From contig NZ_JAAOHY010000003.1 of assembly GCF_011308835.1 (NCBI RefSeq), positions 186,001 to 250,000 of the forward strand: 64,000 bases of DNA, given 5' to 3'. This document shows, piece after piece, positions 1-9,753 of the stretch. The notes beneath the pieces are model-generated. The model searched no databases. It worked only from the letters and a program-made list of their open reading frames with translations, and was not told where the DNA came from. Origin of the DNA: Paracoccus xiamenensis. GTDB taxonomy: Bacteria > Pseudomonadota > Alphaproteobacteria > Rhodobacterales > Rhodobacteraceae. The stretch's first letter is position 1. Each line of letters begins with the position of its first letter. The position numbers were made by a program, and so were the translations under genes.

Positions 1-234
1 GATCCCGTCACCATGCAGCCCGTGGACCCGGCCGGCAAAGACCCACATGACGAGCACAAGCCGACCTGCGCATGGGCCGCAAGTCAAGCCGCTTTTGACG
101 CCCCGCTGCTGCCCGTGCTGGCCCGACCGCTGCGCCGGTCATATGCGTTAAACGCCCCCTTCACTGCCACAACCCTGATCGGCGCCCGCGGCACCGGATT
201 GCCCCCGGCCACCGGGCCACCGCTTTCCGCCTGA
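1..234 (+). CDS. DUF2946 family protein, 3' end only
   Basis: The reading frame is open from the first base of the window and stops at 234, so the start lies outside and only about 77 C-terminal residues are visible. The fragment has the tail typical of DUF2946 proteins: a histidine-rich stretch (DPHDEHKPTCAWAA) followed by an Ala/Pro-rich end with ARGTGLPPATGPP. DUF2946 proteins are short, signal-peptide-bearing proteins of unknown biochemical role, often found beside copper or TonB-receptor genes. It lies 38 bp upstream of the PepSY gene on the same strand, so co-transcription is likely. I assigned the family by sequence feel on a fragment, so moderate confidence. Confidence 0.55.
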   Translation, partial: DPVTMQPVDPAGKDPHDEHKPTCAWAASQAAFDAPLLPVLARPLRRSYALNAPFTATTLIGARGTGLPPATGPPLSA

Positions 235-272
235 CGGTTATTTTCCCAATACCTTCAGACTGGATCTAAAAC

Positions 273-1655
273 ATGACTGACCTGACCAACGGGGCCGCTG
301 CCCCGCAATCTGCCACGCCCGCATCGGGCGGCGTGGCCAACCTTTACCGTGCCGTCTGGCGCTGGCATTTCTATGCCGGGCTGCTGGTGCTGCCCTTCAT
401 GATCTCGCTGGCGGTGACCGGTGCGATCTATCTGTATCACAACGAAATCGACCGCTGGTTCCACGCCGATTTCATGCAGGTGACGCCGGGCGACCAAGCC
501 CTGCCGCCGACCGAGCTGGTCGCAGCCGCGTTGTCCGCCCAACCCGGCACAGCGGTCAAATACACCGACCCCGCCCGCGACGATCTGTCGACCCAGATCA
601 CCATTCAGCCCGAGACAGGCCCCCGCATGGCCGCCTATGTAAACCAGTACAACGGTGAGGTGCTGGAGGTGCGCGAGGACCGCACCACCATCGGATGGAC
701 GGTGCGTCTTCTGCATTCGTTCCGCCTGTTGGGTGCCACGCCCCGCATGATCATCGAGATCGTCGCCGGCTGGTCGATCCTGCTGGTCGCAACGGGGATC
801 TGGCTGTGGTGGCCGCGCGGACAGAAGGGCGGCGTCGTCTCGGTCCGCGGGACGCCCCGGCGCCGTGTCTTCTGGCGCGACCTGCACGCGGTGACCGGTA
901 TTGGCATCGGTGGCTTTATCGTCTTTCTGACGCTGACAGGGCTGCCCTGGTCCTCGGTCCTGGGGGCGAAAGTGAACCAATGGGCGAACGGCCACAATTT
1001 TGGCTATCCTGCCGGGTTGCGGATCGATGTGCCGATGTCGGACGAGCATCTGGATCACGTGGCGAAAACCTCGTGGACGCTGGAACAGGCGCAGATCCCC
1101 GAGGCGACGCAACCGCACGGCGCAGCACCGATCAGCATCGACGCGGCTGTCGAGACCTTCGATCGTCTTGGCATGCATCGGGGCTATTCGGTGGCACTGC
1201 CGACCAAGCCCAGCGGCGTCTATTCCGCCTCGGTCTATCCCGATGACCTCGACCAGCAGCGCGTTGTCCACCTGGATCAGTACAGCAACGAGCCTCTGAT
1301 CGACATGAGCTATGCCGATTACGGCCCGCTGGGTCGCGGCTTGGAATGGGGGATCGGCACCCATATGGGTCAGACCTTCGGGGTGGTGAACCAGATCGTC
1401 CTGCTGATTGCCTGCGCGGGCATCGTGCTGCTGTCGGTCAGCGCCGGGGTGATGTGGTGGAAGCGGCGGCCCTCGGGCAGCCTTGGCGTGCCGCCTCTGC
1501 CCGCGGACCGGCGGGTGTTCATCGGGCTGTTCGCCCTGCTGGCCATCGGCGGGGTGTTGTTCCCGCTGACCGGCCTGTCGCTGGTGGTGATGATCGGGCT
1601 GGACCTGATCTGGCAGCGGCTGAGCACGCCCGGACGGTCTGCACCGCAGGCATAG
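273..1655 (+). CDS. PepSY-associated transmembrane protein
   Basis: A 460-residue integral membrane protein of the PepSY_TM family. An N-terminal helix begins after RWHFYAGLLVLPF (about residues 30-55). Two further hydrophobic pairs lie near 165-185 and 210-235, and C-terminal helices near 370-395 and 415-450. The soluble segment after helix 1 (about 60-135) is the PepSY-like periplasmic part. Members of this family are commonly encoded next to TonB-dependent siderophore receptors and have been proposed to act in ferrisiderophore reduction or uptake; here that is inference, because only the tail of a DUF2946 gene is visible upstream. The start at 273 has a weak Shine-Dalgarno sequence. Length is normal for the family and no frame damage is seen. 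Confidence 0.85.
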   Translation: MTDLTNGAAAPQSATPASGGVANLYRAVWRWHFYAGLLVLPFMISLAVTGAIYLYHNEIDRWFHADFMQVTPGDQALPPTELVAAALSAQPGTAVKYTDPARDDLSTQITIQPETGPRMAAYVNQYNGEVLEVREDRTTIGWTVRLLHSFRLLGATPRMIIEIVAGWSILLVATGIWLWWPRGQKGGVVSVRGTPRRRVFWRDLHAVTGIGIGGFIVFLTLTGLPWSSVLGAKVNQWANGHNFGYPAGLRIDVPMSDEHLDHVAKTSWTLEQAQIPEATQPHGAAPISIDAAVETFDRLGMHRGYSVALPTKPSGVYSASVYPDDLDQQRVVHLDQYSNEPLIDMSYADYGPLGRGLEWGIGTHMGQTFGVVNQIVLLIACAGIVLLSVSAGVMWWKRRPSGSLGVPPLPADRRVFIGLFALLAIGGVLFPLTGLSLVVMIGLDLIWQRLSTPGRSAPQA

Positions 1656-1663
1656 CGCCCCTT

Positions 1664-1685
1664 GGCCGCCCGTGTGAGGGCGGCC
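1664..1685 (+). terminator. Perfect 8-bp hairpin after PepSY gene
   Basis: GGCCGCCC, a 6-nt loop, then GGGCGGCC, starting 9 bases after the stop codon. No U-tract follows, so it may be a weak or Rho-assisted terminator, or an mRNA end-protecting hairpin. Confidence 0.45.
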
Positions 1686-1911
1686 ATTCCCACGGGCAGG
1701 CTTGACTTTTCGGGGCGCCGCCCTCATCTAGCGCCAAACCCGTGTCGCGTGCTGCCGCGTGTGCAGCCAGTCGCGCCGGGTCTACCACAGGGTCCCACCG
1801 ACACGCAGGGGCACCGCCGGGCCGCCGTATCATGGTCCGCACCCCTTTAGCGGCAATTGCCGCCACGCCGCGCCCGATACGGGCGCGCGGCCGTAATGCA
1901 AGTGTTTGAAT

Positions 1912-3288
<1,377 letters not shown>

Positions 3289-3303
3289 GGCCTTCGGACA
3301 AAT

Positions 3304-3338
3304 AAAAGCGCCGCCGGATCATCCCCGGCGGCGTTCTT
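3304..3338. terminator. Bidirectional intrinsic terminator between helicase and MFS genes
   Basis: CGCCGCCGG at 3309-3317 pairs with CCGGCGGCG at 3325-3333. It is flanked by AAAAG on the left and TTCTT on the right, so it can end transcription of the plus-strand helicase and of the minus-strand MFS gene, which converge here. Confidence 0.8.
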
Positions 3339-3341
3339 CGT

Positions 3342-4535
3342 TCAAGCAAGCCGCAGGCGCAGCCGGGGCAGTGACAGCGCCGCTGCACCCCAGGCCAGCA
3401 ACGCACAAAGCGCAATCGCCGGCACCATCGTGGCCGATGTGTTGTCCATGAACGGCCCCACCAGCGCGATCATCACGCCACCGGTCAGCATCTGGAAAGT
3501 CCCCCCCAGCGACGAGGCCAGCCCGGCGATATCGGGATGCGGATCAAGCGACATGACCATGGCCGTAGGCAGCACCAGCCCCAGGAAGGCATTGGCGACA
3601 AACAGCCCCGCCATGACCACCGGCAACTGGTCGATTCCCAGCCACACCACCACCGTCAGCGCCGATGCCACGACTGCAAAGCCGGTGATGGCGACCGAGA
3701 TCACCCGCTCCATCCCGAAGCGTTCGGCCAGACGCGCGGCGAATTGCGAGGCGCTGAAAAAGCCGATCGCATTGGCCGCGAAGGCCAGCGAAAAGCCCGT
3801 CGGGCCAAGGCCGTATTGCGTGGTATAGACAAAGCTGGCGGTGGACAGGAACACGAAGAAGCTGGCCATGCCGAAGCCGCCGATCATCGTCAGCCCCATA
3901 AAGCGGCGATCCGTCAACAGCCTGCGCGCGCCCGCGATCATGGGCGCGATGCGGACCGGCTGACGGTTTTCCTTGGGCAGTGTTTCGGGCAGGACGAACA
4001 GGATCAGCGCCAGACTGACAACAGCCGCGCCCGCCAGAACGGCGAAGATCTCTCGCCAGCCGCCCCATGTCATCACCAGCGATCCGGTCAGCGGCGCCAG
4101 CATCGGCGAGATCGAGATGACGATCATCACCGCCGCCATCATCCGCGCCGCACCCGGACCGGTGGACACGTCACGAATGACGGCACGCGGCACCACCATC
4201 AACGTGGCCGCGCCAAGACCCTGCAACCCGCGCGCCGCGATCAGCCAGCCGATGGTAGGCGCGCGTGCGGCGGCGATGGTGGCGATCAGAAAGATCACCA
4301 CGCCGATCACCAGCGGACGCTTGCGCCCGATGGCGTCGGCCATGGGGCCATAGATCATCTGGGCAATACCGAAGACGATGAAATATGAGGTCAGCGTCTG
4401 CGCGGCGCGGGCCTCGGTCGTGTTCAATTGCGCCGCCACCTCGGGCAGCGCGGGAAGATACATGTCGATCGCGAAGGGACCGACGGCGGAAAGAAGGCCC
4501 AGCACAAGGGCCATGCGAAACAGCGGGTCACGCAT
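3342..4535 (-). CDS. Bcr/CflA family multidrug efflux MFS transporter
   Basis: A 397-residue inner-membrane proton-coupled exporter of the DHA1 drug-efflux type. About twelve hydrophobic segments are readable. The N-terminus AVGPFAIDMYLPALPEVA is characteristic of the Bcr/CflA group, and MFS motif A appears as GPMADAIGRKRPL between helices 2 and 3. Substrates of homologues include bicyclomycin, chloramphenicol and sulfonamides; the actual substrate here cannot be told. I chose the ATG at 4535 (MRDPLFRMA), which gives the usual family length; the frame stays open 77 codons further upstream, but that part looks non-coding and overlaps a repeat element. The gene is divergent from thymidine kinase and shares the terminator at 3304-3338. 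Confidence 0.9.
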   Translation of the reverse strand: MRDPLFRMALVLGLLSAVGPFAIDMYLPALPEVAAQLNTTEARAAQTLTSYFIVFGIAQMIYGPMADAIGRKRPLVIGVVIFLIATIAAARAPTIGWLIAARGLQGLGAATLMVVPRAVIRDVSTGPGAARMMAAVMIVISISPMLAPLTGSLVMTWGGWREIFAVLAGAAVVSLALILFVLPETLPKENRQPVRIAPMIAGARRLLTDRRFMGLTMIGGFGMASFFVFLSTASFVYTTQYGLGPTGFSLAFAANAIGFFSASQFAARLAERFGMERVISVAITGFAVVASALTVVVWLGIDQLPVVMAGLFVANAFLGLVLPTAMVMSLDPHPDIAGLASSLGGTFQMLTGGVMIALVGPFMDNTSATMVPAIALCALLAWGAAALSLPRLRLRLA

Positions 4536-4699
4536 CGTGATCACCTGAATGTAGCAGATATGGAAAAAGACGGCGCGGAATCGCGCATGAAAGGTGAAGC
4601 CACCGCCGCCGGAATGCCCTTTTGCCCGATGCGGCATTCTGACGCAAGCCCGTTCCGGGCCGGTTTCGGTCAGGCGTGCGAATTGGGTGACAGGCCGCA

Positions 4700-4750
4700 G
4701 CGGGGGCTGTCTGCCCCCGCGCCCCCGAGGATATTTGCGCCAGAATGAAA
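4700..4750 (-). repeat. Dispersed intergenic repeat, copy 1 (hairpin plus CATTCTGG core)
   Basis: Read on the minus strand this begins TTTCATTCTGGCGCAAATAT, continues CCTCGGGGG, and ends in an 8-bp hairpin (GCGGGGGC at 4700-4707 pairing with GCCCCCGC at 4713-4720). The core matches the copies at 50855-50891 and 56231-56260. It sits in the MFS-tdk divergent gap. Confidence 0.65.
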
Positions 4751-4791
4751 GCAGCGTTGCCGCCACCTGTGCGGATTGCTATCGGGCGGGC

Positions 4792-5364
4792 ATGGCCAAG
4801 CTTTACTTTCACTATTCGACCATGAATGCCGGCAAGAGCACGCTTCTTTTGCAGGCAAGCTATAACTATCGCGAGCGGGGTATGCAGACCTTACTGCTGA
4901 TCGCCTCGCTGGACGATCGGGCCGGGCACGGGCTGATCGGGTCGCGGATCGGCATTGCGGCCGAGGCCACGGCCTTTGATTCCCACGAGGACCTGTTTGC
5001 GTTGATTGCGGGCGACGGGCGTGAACTGGCATGCGTTTTCGTGGATGAGGCCCAGTTCCTGACCCCCGATCAGGTCTGGCAACTGGCAAGGGTCGCCGAT
5101 GATCTGGGTATCCCAGTCATGGCTTACGGGTTGCGGGTCGATTTCCGGGGCGAGCTGTTCCCCGGATCGGCTGCGCTGCTGGCGCTAGCCGACGACCTGC
5201 GCGAGGTGCGCACGATCTGCCATTGCGGACGCAAGGCCACGATGGTGATCCGGCGCGGCCCCGATGGCCGGGTGTTGACCGATGGCGATCAGGTTCAGGT
5301 CGGCGGCAACGAGACTTATCTGTCGCTGTGCCGCCGCCATTGGCGCGAGGCCGTCGGCGCCTGA
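4792..5364 (+). CDS. tdk: Thymidine kinase
   Basis: A 190-residue type II thymidine kinase that phosphorylates thymidine to dTMP in the pyrimidine salvage pathway, in the cytosol. The Walker A loop is STMNAGKST (residues 9-17) and the Walker B/catalytic glutamate region is CVFVDEAQFL. Zinc-ribbon cysteines are visible in TICHCGRKA and LCRRHW near the C-terminus. The ATG at 4792 (MAKLYFHYST) is the family start; the frame is open upstream but that sequence belongs to the intergenic repeat. A dTMP kinase gene (tmk) lies 1.9 kb downstream, so both successive phosphorylations of thymidine are encoded in this neighbourhood. Confidence 0.95.
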   Translation: MAKLYFHYSTMNAGKSTLLLQASYNYRERGMQTLLLIASLDDRAGHGLIGSRIGIAAEATAFDSHEDLFALIAGDGRELACVFVDEAQFLTPDQVWQLARVADDLGIPVMAYGLRVDFRGELFPGSAALLALADDLREVRTICHCGRKATMVIRRGPDGRVLTDGDQVQVGGNETYLSLCRRHWREAVGA

Positions 5365-5534
5365 GCCGTAAGCCTAATCACTACCGCTGGTTCTTGTCCG
5401 CATCCTGACTATCTTGTTTCTGAAGCAGGAAGCGCGGCAGGCCAACGCGGTTGGTCGCCCCATCCATCACCTCAGCATGTGAGGGCGATCGAGCGCCGTC
5501 GCCGTCGCGGCCCCCTCGGGTATGGGCTGAAAGG

Positions 5535-5993
5535 TCAGCGGAACATCCCGGGCCGGCTGGCGATGCCGTGGTCAAGCCAGGTCCGCATCGTCGCCAGCAT
5601 ATAGCTCCATCCCATCACGTTTCCGTAAGCAGATTGCAGATCTGCAGGCGTGGGCTGCCATCCGGTTTCGGTCACCTCGACCTGAGTTCGGCCGGGCGAG
5701 ATTTCGGCAAATGTGAAGGTGACCCGGTTTGCGCCCTTGCCTGAGGGATGGGGCCAGTCGAAAATGATCCGTTCACTCGGCACCGCCTCGATCACGTGAA
5801 CGTCGAAAGCCCCTGGAAAATCGGCAAATTCCCAGGAGACAGTGGCGCCGTCCTGCATGTCGCCGCTGGCGCCGCCCATGGTGAAATGGGCCGAGAGTTT
5901 CGTCGGGTCGGCGACCGCGTCGAAGACATCAAGGGGCGGGTGATCGAAGATCAAGAAGACGGTAAAGTCCATATCGTCTGCGGCTATCGTCAT
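5535..5993 (-). CDS. SRPBCC (AHSA1/START-like) domain protein
   Basis: A 152-residue protein of the SRPBCC/AHSA1 helix-grip superfamily, a hydrophobic-cavity fold. Typical features are an N-terminal strand DFTVFLIFDHPPLDVFDAVADPTKLSAHF, a central SWEFADFPGAFDVHVIEAVPSERIIFDW, and a long C-terminal helix with GWSYMLATMRTWLDHG. Homologues are annotated as activators of Hsp90 ATPase-like or polyketide cyclase-like, but no enzymatic role can be read here. Homologues are often paired with an ArsR regulator; none is adjacent. It is divergent from the carboxypeptidase gene, with a gap of 115 bp. Confidence 0.82.
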   Translation of the reverse strand: MTIAADDMDFTVFLIFDHPPLDVFDAVADPTKLSAHFTMGGASGDMQDGATVSWEFADFPGAFDVHVIEAVPSERIIFDWPHPSGKGANRVTFTFAEISPGRTQVEVTETGWQPTPADLQSAYGNVMGWSYMLATMRTWLDHGIASRPGMFR

Positions 5994-6108
5994 GGCGCTT
6001 CCTTTCTGTGCTGCACGTCAAAGGCGAATGGCATCGTTGCGACAGACTGCGTCATGCGATATTCCTTCGGGAAAATCCGGCCATCAAGCCCAAGAACAGG
6101 CATCCCTC

Positions 6109-7251
6109 ATGCGCGCAGCCCTGACCGCCCTTCTGCTTTCCGCCCTGCCCCTTCAGGCGCTCGCCTTCGATACCACGGCGCGTTCCGCCTGGGTCTACGA
6201 TGTGGGCACCGGCACGGTGCTGCTGGAAAAGAATGCCGATCAGGCGCTGCCGCCCGCGTCGATGTCGAAGCTGATGACGGTTTACATGCTGTTCGAGGCG
6301 GTGCGCGATGGCCGCTTGCAGATGGATACCCGCCTGCCGGTTTCGACCAAGGCGCGGCAAATGCAGGGCTCGACCATGTTCCTGAACGAACGTGACCGCC
6401 CCACTGTCGAGGAACTGGTCAAGGGCATCATCGTGCTGTCGGGCAATGATGCCTGCGTTGTCGTCGCCGAAGGCTTGGCCGGGACTGAGGAAGCCTTTGC
6501 CCGGCAGATGAACGACCGCGCTAAATCGCTGGGCATGACGCAGTCGCATTTCGCCAATTCCTCGGGCTGGCCGGATCCGAACCATGTAATGTCGGCGCAT
6601 GATCTGGGCATTCTGGCCGAACATCTGGTCAATGATTTCCCGGAACTTTACAAATATTTCGCCCTGACCGAGTTCCCCTATGACGACCGCGCGCCGGCCA
6701 ACCGCTTTAACCGCAACCCGCTGCTGAAGCTGGGAATCGGGGCGGACGGGCTGAAAACCGGGCACACGCAGGAAGCGGGCTACGGTCTGGTCGGGTCGGC
6801 CGTTCAGGGTGACCGCCGGGTGATCTTTGTCGTCACCGGGCTGGAAACCGAAAAGGCACGTGCCGAGGAGGCAGAGCGGATCACCGCATGGGCCTTTCGC
6901 GACTTCACCATGAAAGAGGTCGTGCCGCAGGGTGAGACCGTCGCCACGGTTCCGGTATGGCTGGGGTCGAAATCGCAGGTGGCGCTGACCACGCAGAACG
7001 GGCTGAACGTGCTGATGCCCATTGGCGCGGAATCAGGCGTGACGGCCGAGGCGGTCTTTACCGGCCCGATCGAGGCCCCCGTCGCCAAGGGCGCGCGGCT
7101 GGGCACGCTGCAGATCCAGATCCCCGGCGTTGGCCCCGCAAACGTGCCGCTGGTCGCAGCCGAAGAAATCGCCGCCGCGGGCTTTGTCGGCCGGATGAAA
7201 GGCGCCGCGATGCGCCTTGGCGGCGAGGCGTGGAACGCCGCGCGGAACTGA
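6109..7251 (+). CDS. D-alanyl-D-alanine carboxypeptidase (DacC/PBP5-like)
   Basis: A 380-residue periplasmic serine peptidase that trims the terminal D-Ala from peptidoglycan pentapeptides. The signal peptide MRAALTALLLSALPLQALA is cut before FDTTARSAWVYD. The three active-site motifs of penicillin-binding proteins are present: SMSK (residues 51-54), SGN (111-113) and KTG (216-218). The C-terminal 120 residues match the PBP5 C-terminal domain, and the end could form an amphipathic membrane anchor. I chose ATG 6109 because it begins the signal peptide. It is the first gene of a run of six closely spaced or overlapping genes ending at 11491; the tmk start codon lies 7 bp past its stop. Confidence 0.93.
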   Translation: MRAALTALLLSALPLQALAFDTTARSAWVYDVGTGTVLLEKNADQALPPASMSKLMTVYMLFEAVRDGRLQMDTRLPVSTKARQMQGSTMFLNERDRPTVEELVKGIIVLSGNDACVVVAEGLAGTEEAFARQMNDRAKSLGMTQSHFANSSGWPDPNHVMSAHDLGILAEHLVNDFPELYKYFALTEFPYDDRAPANRFNRNPLLKLGIGADGLKTGHTQEAGYGLVGSAVQGDRRVIFVVTGLETEKARAEEAERITAWAFRDFTMKEVVPQGETVATVPVWLGSKSQVALTTQNGLNVLMPIGAESGVTAEAVFTGPIEAPVAKGARLGTLQIQIPGVGPANVPLVAAEEIAAAGFVGRMKGAAMRLGGEAWNAARN

Positions 7252-7258
7252 CGGGCGC

Positions 7259-7855
7259 ATGTTCATCAGCTTCGAAGGCATAGACGGAAGCGGAAAGTCG
7301 ACGCAGGCGCGCCTGCTGGCCGAAGCCCTGCGCGCCGAGGGCCGCGAGGTGGTGCTGACACGCGAACCCGGCGGATCCGACGGAGCCGAGGCGATCCGGC
7401 GCCTGCTGGTCGAAGGCGGCACCGACCGCTGGTCGGCGGAAACCGAAATTCTGCTGTTCAACGCCGCCCGCCGCGACCACCTGGAACGCACCATCCGCCC
7501 GGCACTGCAACGCGGCGCCACCGTAATCACCGACCGCTTCGCTGATTCGACGCGGGTCTATCAGGGTGTGACGCGGGGCGATCTGACCGAAACCGTCGAG
7601 GCCCTGCACAAGCTGATGATCGGGATCGAGCCGGACCGGACTTTCGTGATCGACATCGCCCCTGTCGAAGGCTTGGCGCGCGGCGCGGCGCGCGGTGGCA
7701 GTGAAGACCGTTTCGAATCCATGGGGCTCGGCTTTCAGGAAAAGCTGCGGGCGGGCTTTGCCGAACTTGCCGCCGCTCAGCCCGCGCGCGTCCGCATCAT
7801 CGACGGCAGCGGCGCGCCCGAGGACGTCGCCGCCCGCGTCCGGGCCGCACTATGA
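7259..7855 (+). CDS. tmk: Thymidylate (dTMP) kinase
   Basis: A 198-residue cytosolic kinase converting dTMP to dTDP. The P-loop is FEGIDGSGKST (residues 5-15), and the DRY-type motif is seen as ITDRFADSTRVYQG. The lid region is GAARGGSEDRFE, with arginines as in the family. The ATG at 7259 starts the family-typical MFISFEGIDG. Its stop overlaps the start of holB (ATGA at 7852-7855), so the two are translationally coupled. tmk-holB is a widely conserved bacterial gene pair. Confidence 0.96.
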   Translation: MFISFEGIDGSGKSTQARLLAEALRAEGREVVLTREPGGSDGAEAIRRLLVEGGTDRWSAETEILLFNAARRDHLERTIRPALQRGATVITDRFADSTRVYQGVTRGDLTETVEALHKLMIGIEPDRTFVIDIAPVEGLARGAARGGSEDRFESMGLGFQEKLRAGFAELAAAQPARVRIIDGSGAPEDVAARVRAAL

Positions 7856-8943
7856 GCGACGATACACCCGAATCCGACCGCGTCCCCGGCGCCCCGCATC
7901 CGCGCCACGCCGGCGCGGTGATCGGGCACGACCACGCGGCGGAGGATTTTCTGGCCTCGGCCGATGCGCATCGGCTGCACCATGCCTGGCTGATTACCGG
8001 GCCGCGCGGGGTGGGCAAGGCGACGCTGGCCTGGCAGATCGCGCGTTGGCTGCTGGCCGATGGCGGGCCGGGCAGCCTGGCCATTCCGTCCGACGATCCG
8101 GTCACGCGTCGTGTAGCCGCCCTGTCTGAACCGCGCCTGCACCTGGTGCGGCGTGGCTTTGACGAAAAGACCGGGCGGTTGAAGGCCGAAATCGGCGTCG
8201 ATGACATCCGCGCGCTGCTGTCCTTCTTCCACATGAGCGCGGCCGAGGGCGGGCGTCGTGTGGCCATTGTCGATGCCGCCGACGACATGAACGGCGCGGC
8301 TGCCAATGCGCTGCTGAAGATGCTGGAGGAACCGCCGAAGGGCGGCGTCATTCTGCTGATCGCCCACCAGCCGGCGCGGCTGCTGCCGACCATCCGTTCC
8401 CGCTGCCGCGAACTGCGGCTGGCGCCGCTCTCGCCCGAAAACATGGCCCGCGTGCTTGCCCCCCTCGGCGTCGATGCCGGGGCCGAGGCGCTGGCGGCGC
8501 TGTCGGGCGGCTCGGTGGGCGAGGCGCTGCGGCTGGATGGTCAGGACGGGCTGAAGGTCTATGCCCGGATCGTCGAGCTGTTCGCCACCCTGCCCCGCTT
8601 TGACCGCCAGAAAGCCCGCGATCTGGCCGAAGGTGCGGCCGGGCGCGCGACTGCCGACGGCGATCCCTTCGATCTGCGCATCACCCTGCTGGACCGCTTT
8701 CTGACCCGGCTCGCGCGCGCGGGCCTGATGGGCGCGCCGATACCAGAGGCCGCCAAGGGGGAGGCGGCACTGATGGCGCGGCTTTGCCCCGATGACCACG
8801 CCGCACGCATCTGGGCGGGTGCGCAGGCGGAACTGTCGGCGCGGGCGCGGACGGGCCGGGCGGTCAACCTTGACCCTGCGGCGCTGGTGATGGATATGCT
8901 GATCCAACTGGCCGGGTTGGCCCCGGCGCATGCGAAAGCCTGA
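7852..8943 (+). CDS. holB: DNA polymerase III subunit delta prime
   Basis: A 363-residue clamp-loader subunit that works with tau/gamma and delta to load the beta sliding clamp. The AAA+ domain shows ITGPRGVGKATLA (about 48-60) and the later SRC motif (IRSRCRELRL). The segment DDIRALLSFFHMSAAEGGRRVAIVDAADDMNGAAANALLKMLEEPPKG is the typical delta-prime/gamma core. A zinc-binding cysteine cluster is not evident, as in other alphaproteobacterial versions. It overlaps tmk by 4 bp and is followed 3 bp later by the TatD gene; the order tmk-holB-tatD is common in bacteria. Confidence 0.93.
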   Translation: MSDDTPESDRVPGAPHPRHAGAVIGHDHAAEDFLASADAHRLHHAWLITGPRGVGKATLAWQIARWLLADGGPGSLAIPSDDPVTRRVAALSEPRLHLVRRGFDEKTGRLKAEIGVDDIRALLSFFHMSAAEGGRRVAIVDAADDMNGAAANALLKMLEEPPKGGVILLIAHQPARLLPTIRSRCRELRLAPLSPENMARVLAPLGVDAGAEALAALSGGSVGEALRLDGQDGLKVYARIVELFATLPRFDRQKARDLAEGAAGRATADGDPFDLRITLLDRFLTRLARAGLMGAPIPEAAKGEAALMARLCPDDHAARIWAGAQAELSARARTGRAVNLDPAALVMDMLIQLAGLAPAHAKA

Positions 8944-8946
8944 CCG

Positions 8947-9753
8947 ATGCCCTATCCCGATGCCGGCAAGGCGGTCCCTGTCGTGGACAGCCATTGCCAT
9001 CTCGATTTTCCCGATTTCGATGGCGAGCGTGACGCGCTGATCGACCGCGCCCGCGCCGCCGGCGTGGGTCGCATGGTCACCATCTGCACCCGGCTGCGCA
9101 GTGAGCCGACCGTTCGCGCCATTGCCGAGGCCCATGACGAGGTCTTCTATGCCGCCGGCACCCATCCGATGAGCGTGGCCGAGGAGCCCATGGCCCGCGT
9201 CGAGGAACTGGTGGCGCTTGCCGCCCATCCGAAATTCGTCGGCATCGGCGAAACCGGGCTCGATTACCACTACACCGCCGAAAGCGCCGCCGCCCAGCAG
9301 GACAGCCTGCGCATCCATATCGAGGCCGCGCGCCAAACGCGCCTGCCGCTGATCATCCATGCGCGCGACGCCGATGAAGACATGGCCCGCATCCTGACCG
9401 AGGAGTACCGCGCCGGGGCTTATACTTGCGTCATGCACTGCTTCAGCTCTGGCCCGGCGCTGGCGCAGGCGGCGCTGGATCTGGGCTTTTACCTGTCCAT
9501 GTCTGGCATCGCAGCCTTCCCGCGTTCGACCAAGCTGCGGGACATTTTCAAGGCCGCCCCCGTCGACCGGATTCTGGTGGAAACCGACGCCCCCTATCTG
9601 GCGCCGCCGCCCCATCGCGGCAGGCGCAACGAACCTGCCTTCGTCACCCGTACCGCCGCCGTGGGCGCAGAGCTTTACGGGCTGAGCTATCAGGATTTCG
9701 CGGCCCAGACCTCGGCCAATTTCGACCGGTTGTTCTGGAAGGCCGCCGCATGA
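8947..9753 (+). CDS. TatD family metal-dependent DNase (YcfH-like)
   Basis: A 268-residue TIM-barrel metallohydrolase. Metal-binding motifs are the N-terminal VDSHCHLDFPDF (HxH), the GIGETGLDYHY glutamate, LIIHARDAD, CVMHCFSS, and VETDAPYLAPPPHRGRRNEP at the end of the barrel. TatD proteins have 3'-5' exonuclease activity on DNA and RNA; the YcfH subgroup is typically encoded next to holB. The start at 8947 is 3 bp after the holB stop and the stop overlaps the ATG of the next gene (ATGA at 9750-9753). Confidence 0.93.
   Translation: MPYPDAGKAVPVVDSHCHLDFPDFDGERDALIDRARAAGVGRMVTICTRLRSEPTVRAIAEAHDEVFYAAGTHPMSVAEEPMARVEELVALAAHPKFVGIGETGLDYHYTAESAAAQQDSLRIHIEAARQTRLPLIIHARDADEDMARILTEEYRAGAYTCVMHCFSSGPALAQAALDLGFYLSMSGIAAFPRSTKLRDIFKAAPVDRILVETDAPYLAPPPHRGRRNEPAFVTRTAAVGAELYGLSYQDFAAQTSANFDRLFWKAAA

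Noticed and set aside
255-1727. Long minus-strand open frame opposite the PepSY gene
   Set aside because: Low-complexity His/Gln/Arg-rich product typical of antisense frames in GC-rich genes; the plus-strand gene is clearly real.
5381-5575. Minus-strand 64-codon frame between tdk and the SRPBCC gene
   Set aside because: The end of the frame reads somewhat protein-like (VGLPRFLLQKQDSQDADK), but it overlaps the SRPBCC gene end and no start or family supports it.
7777-9615. 612-codon minus-strand frame opposite holB and tatD
   Set aside because: Spans two well-supported plus-strand genes and has antisense-type composition.
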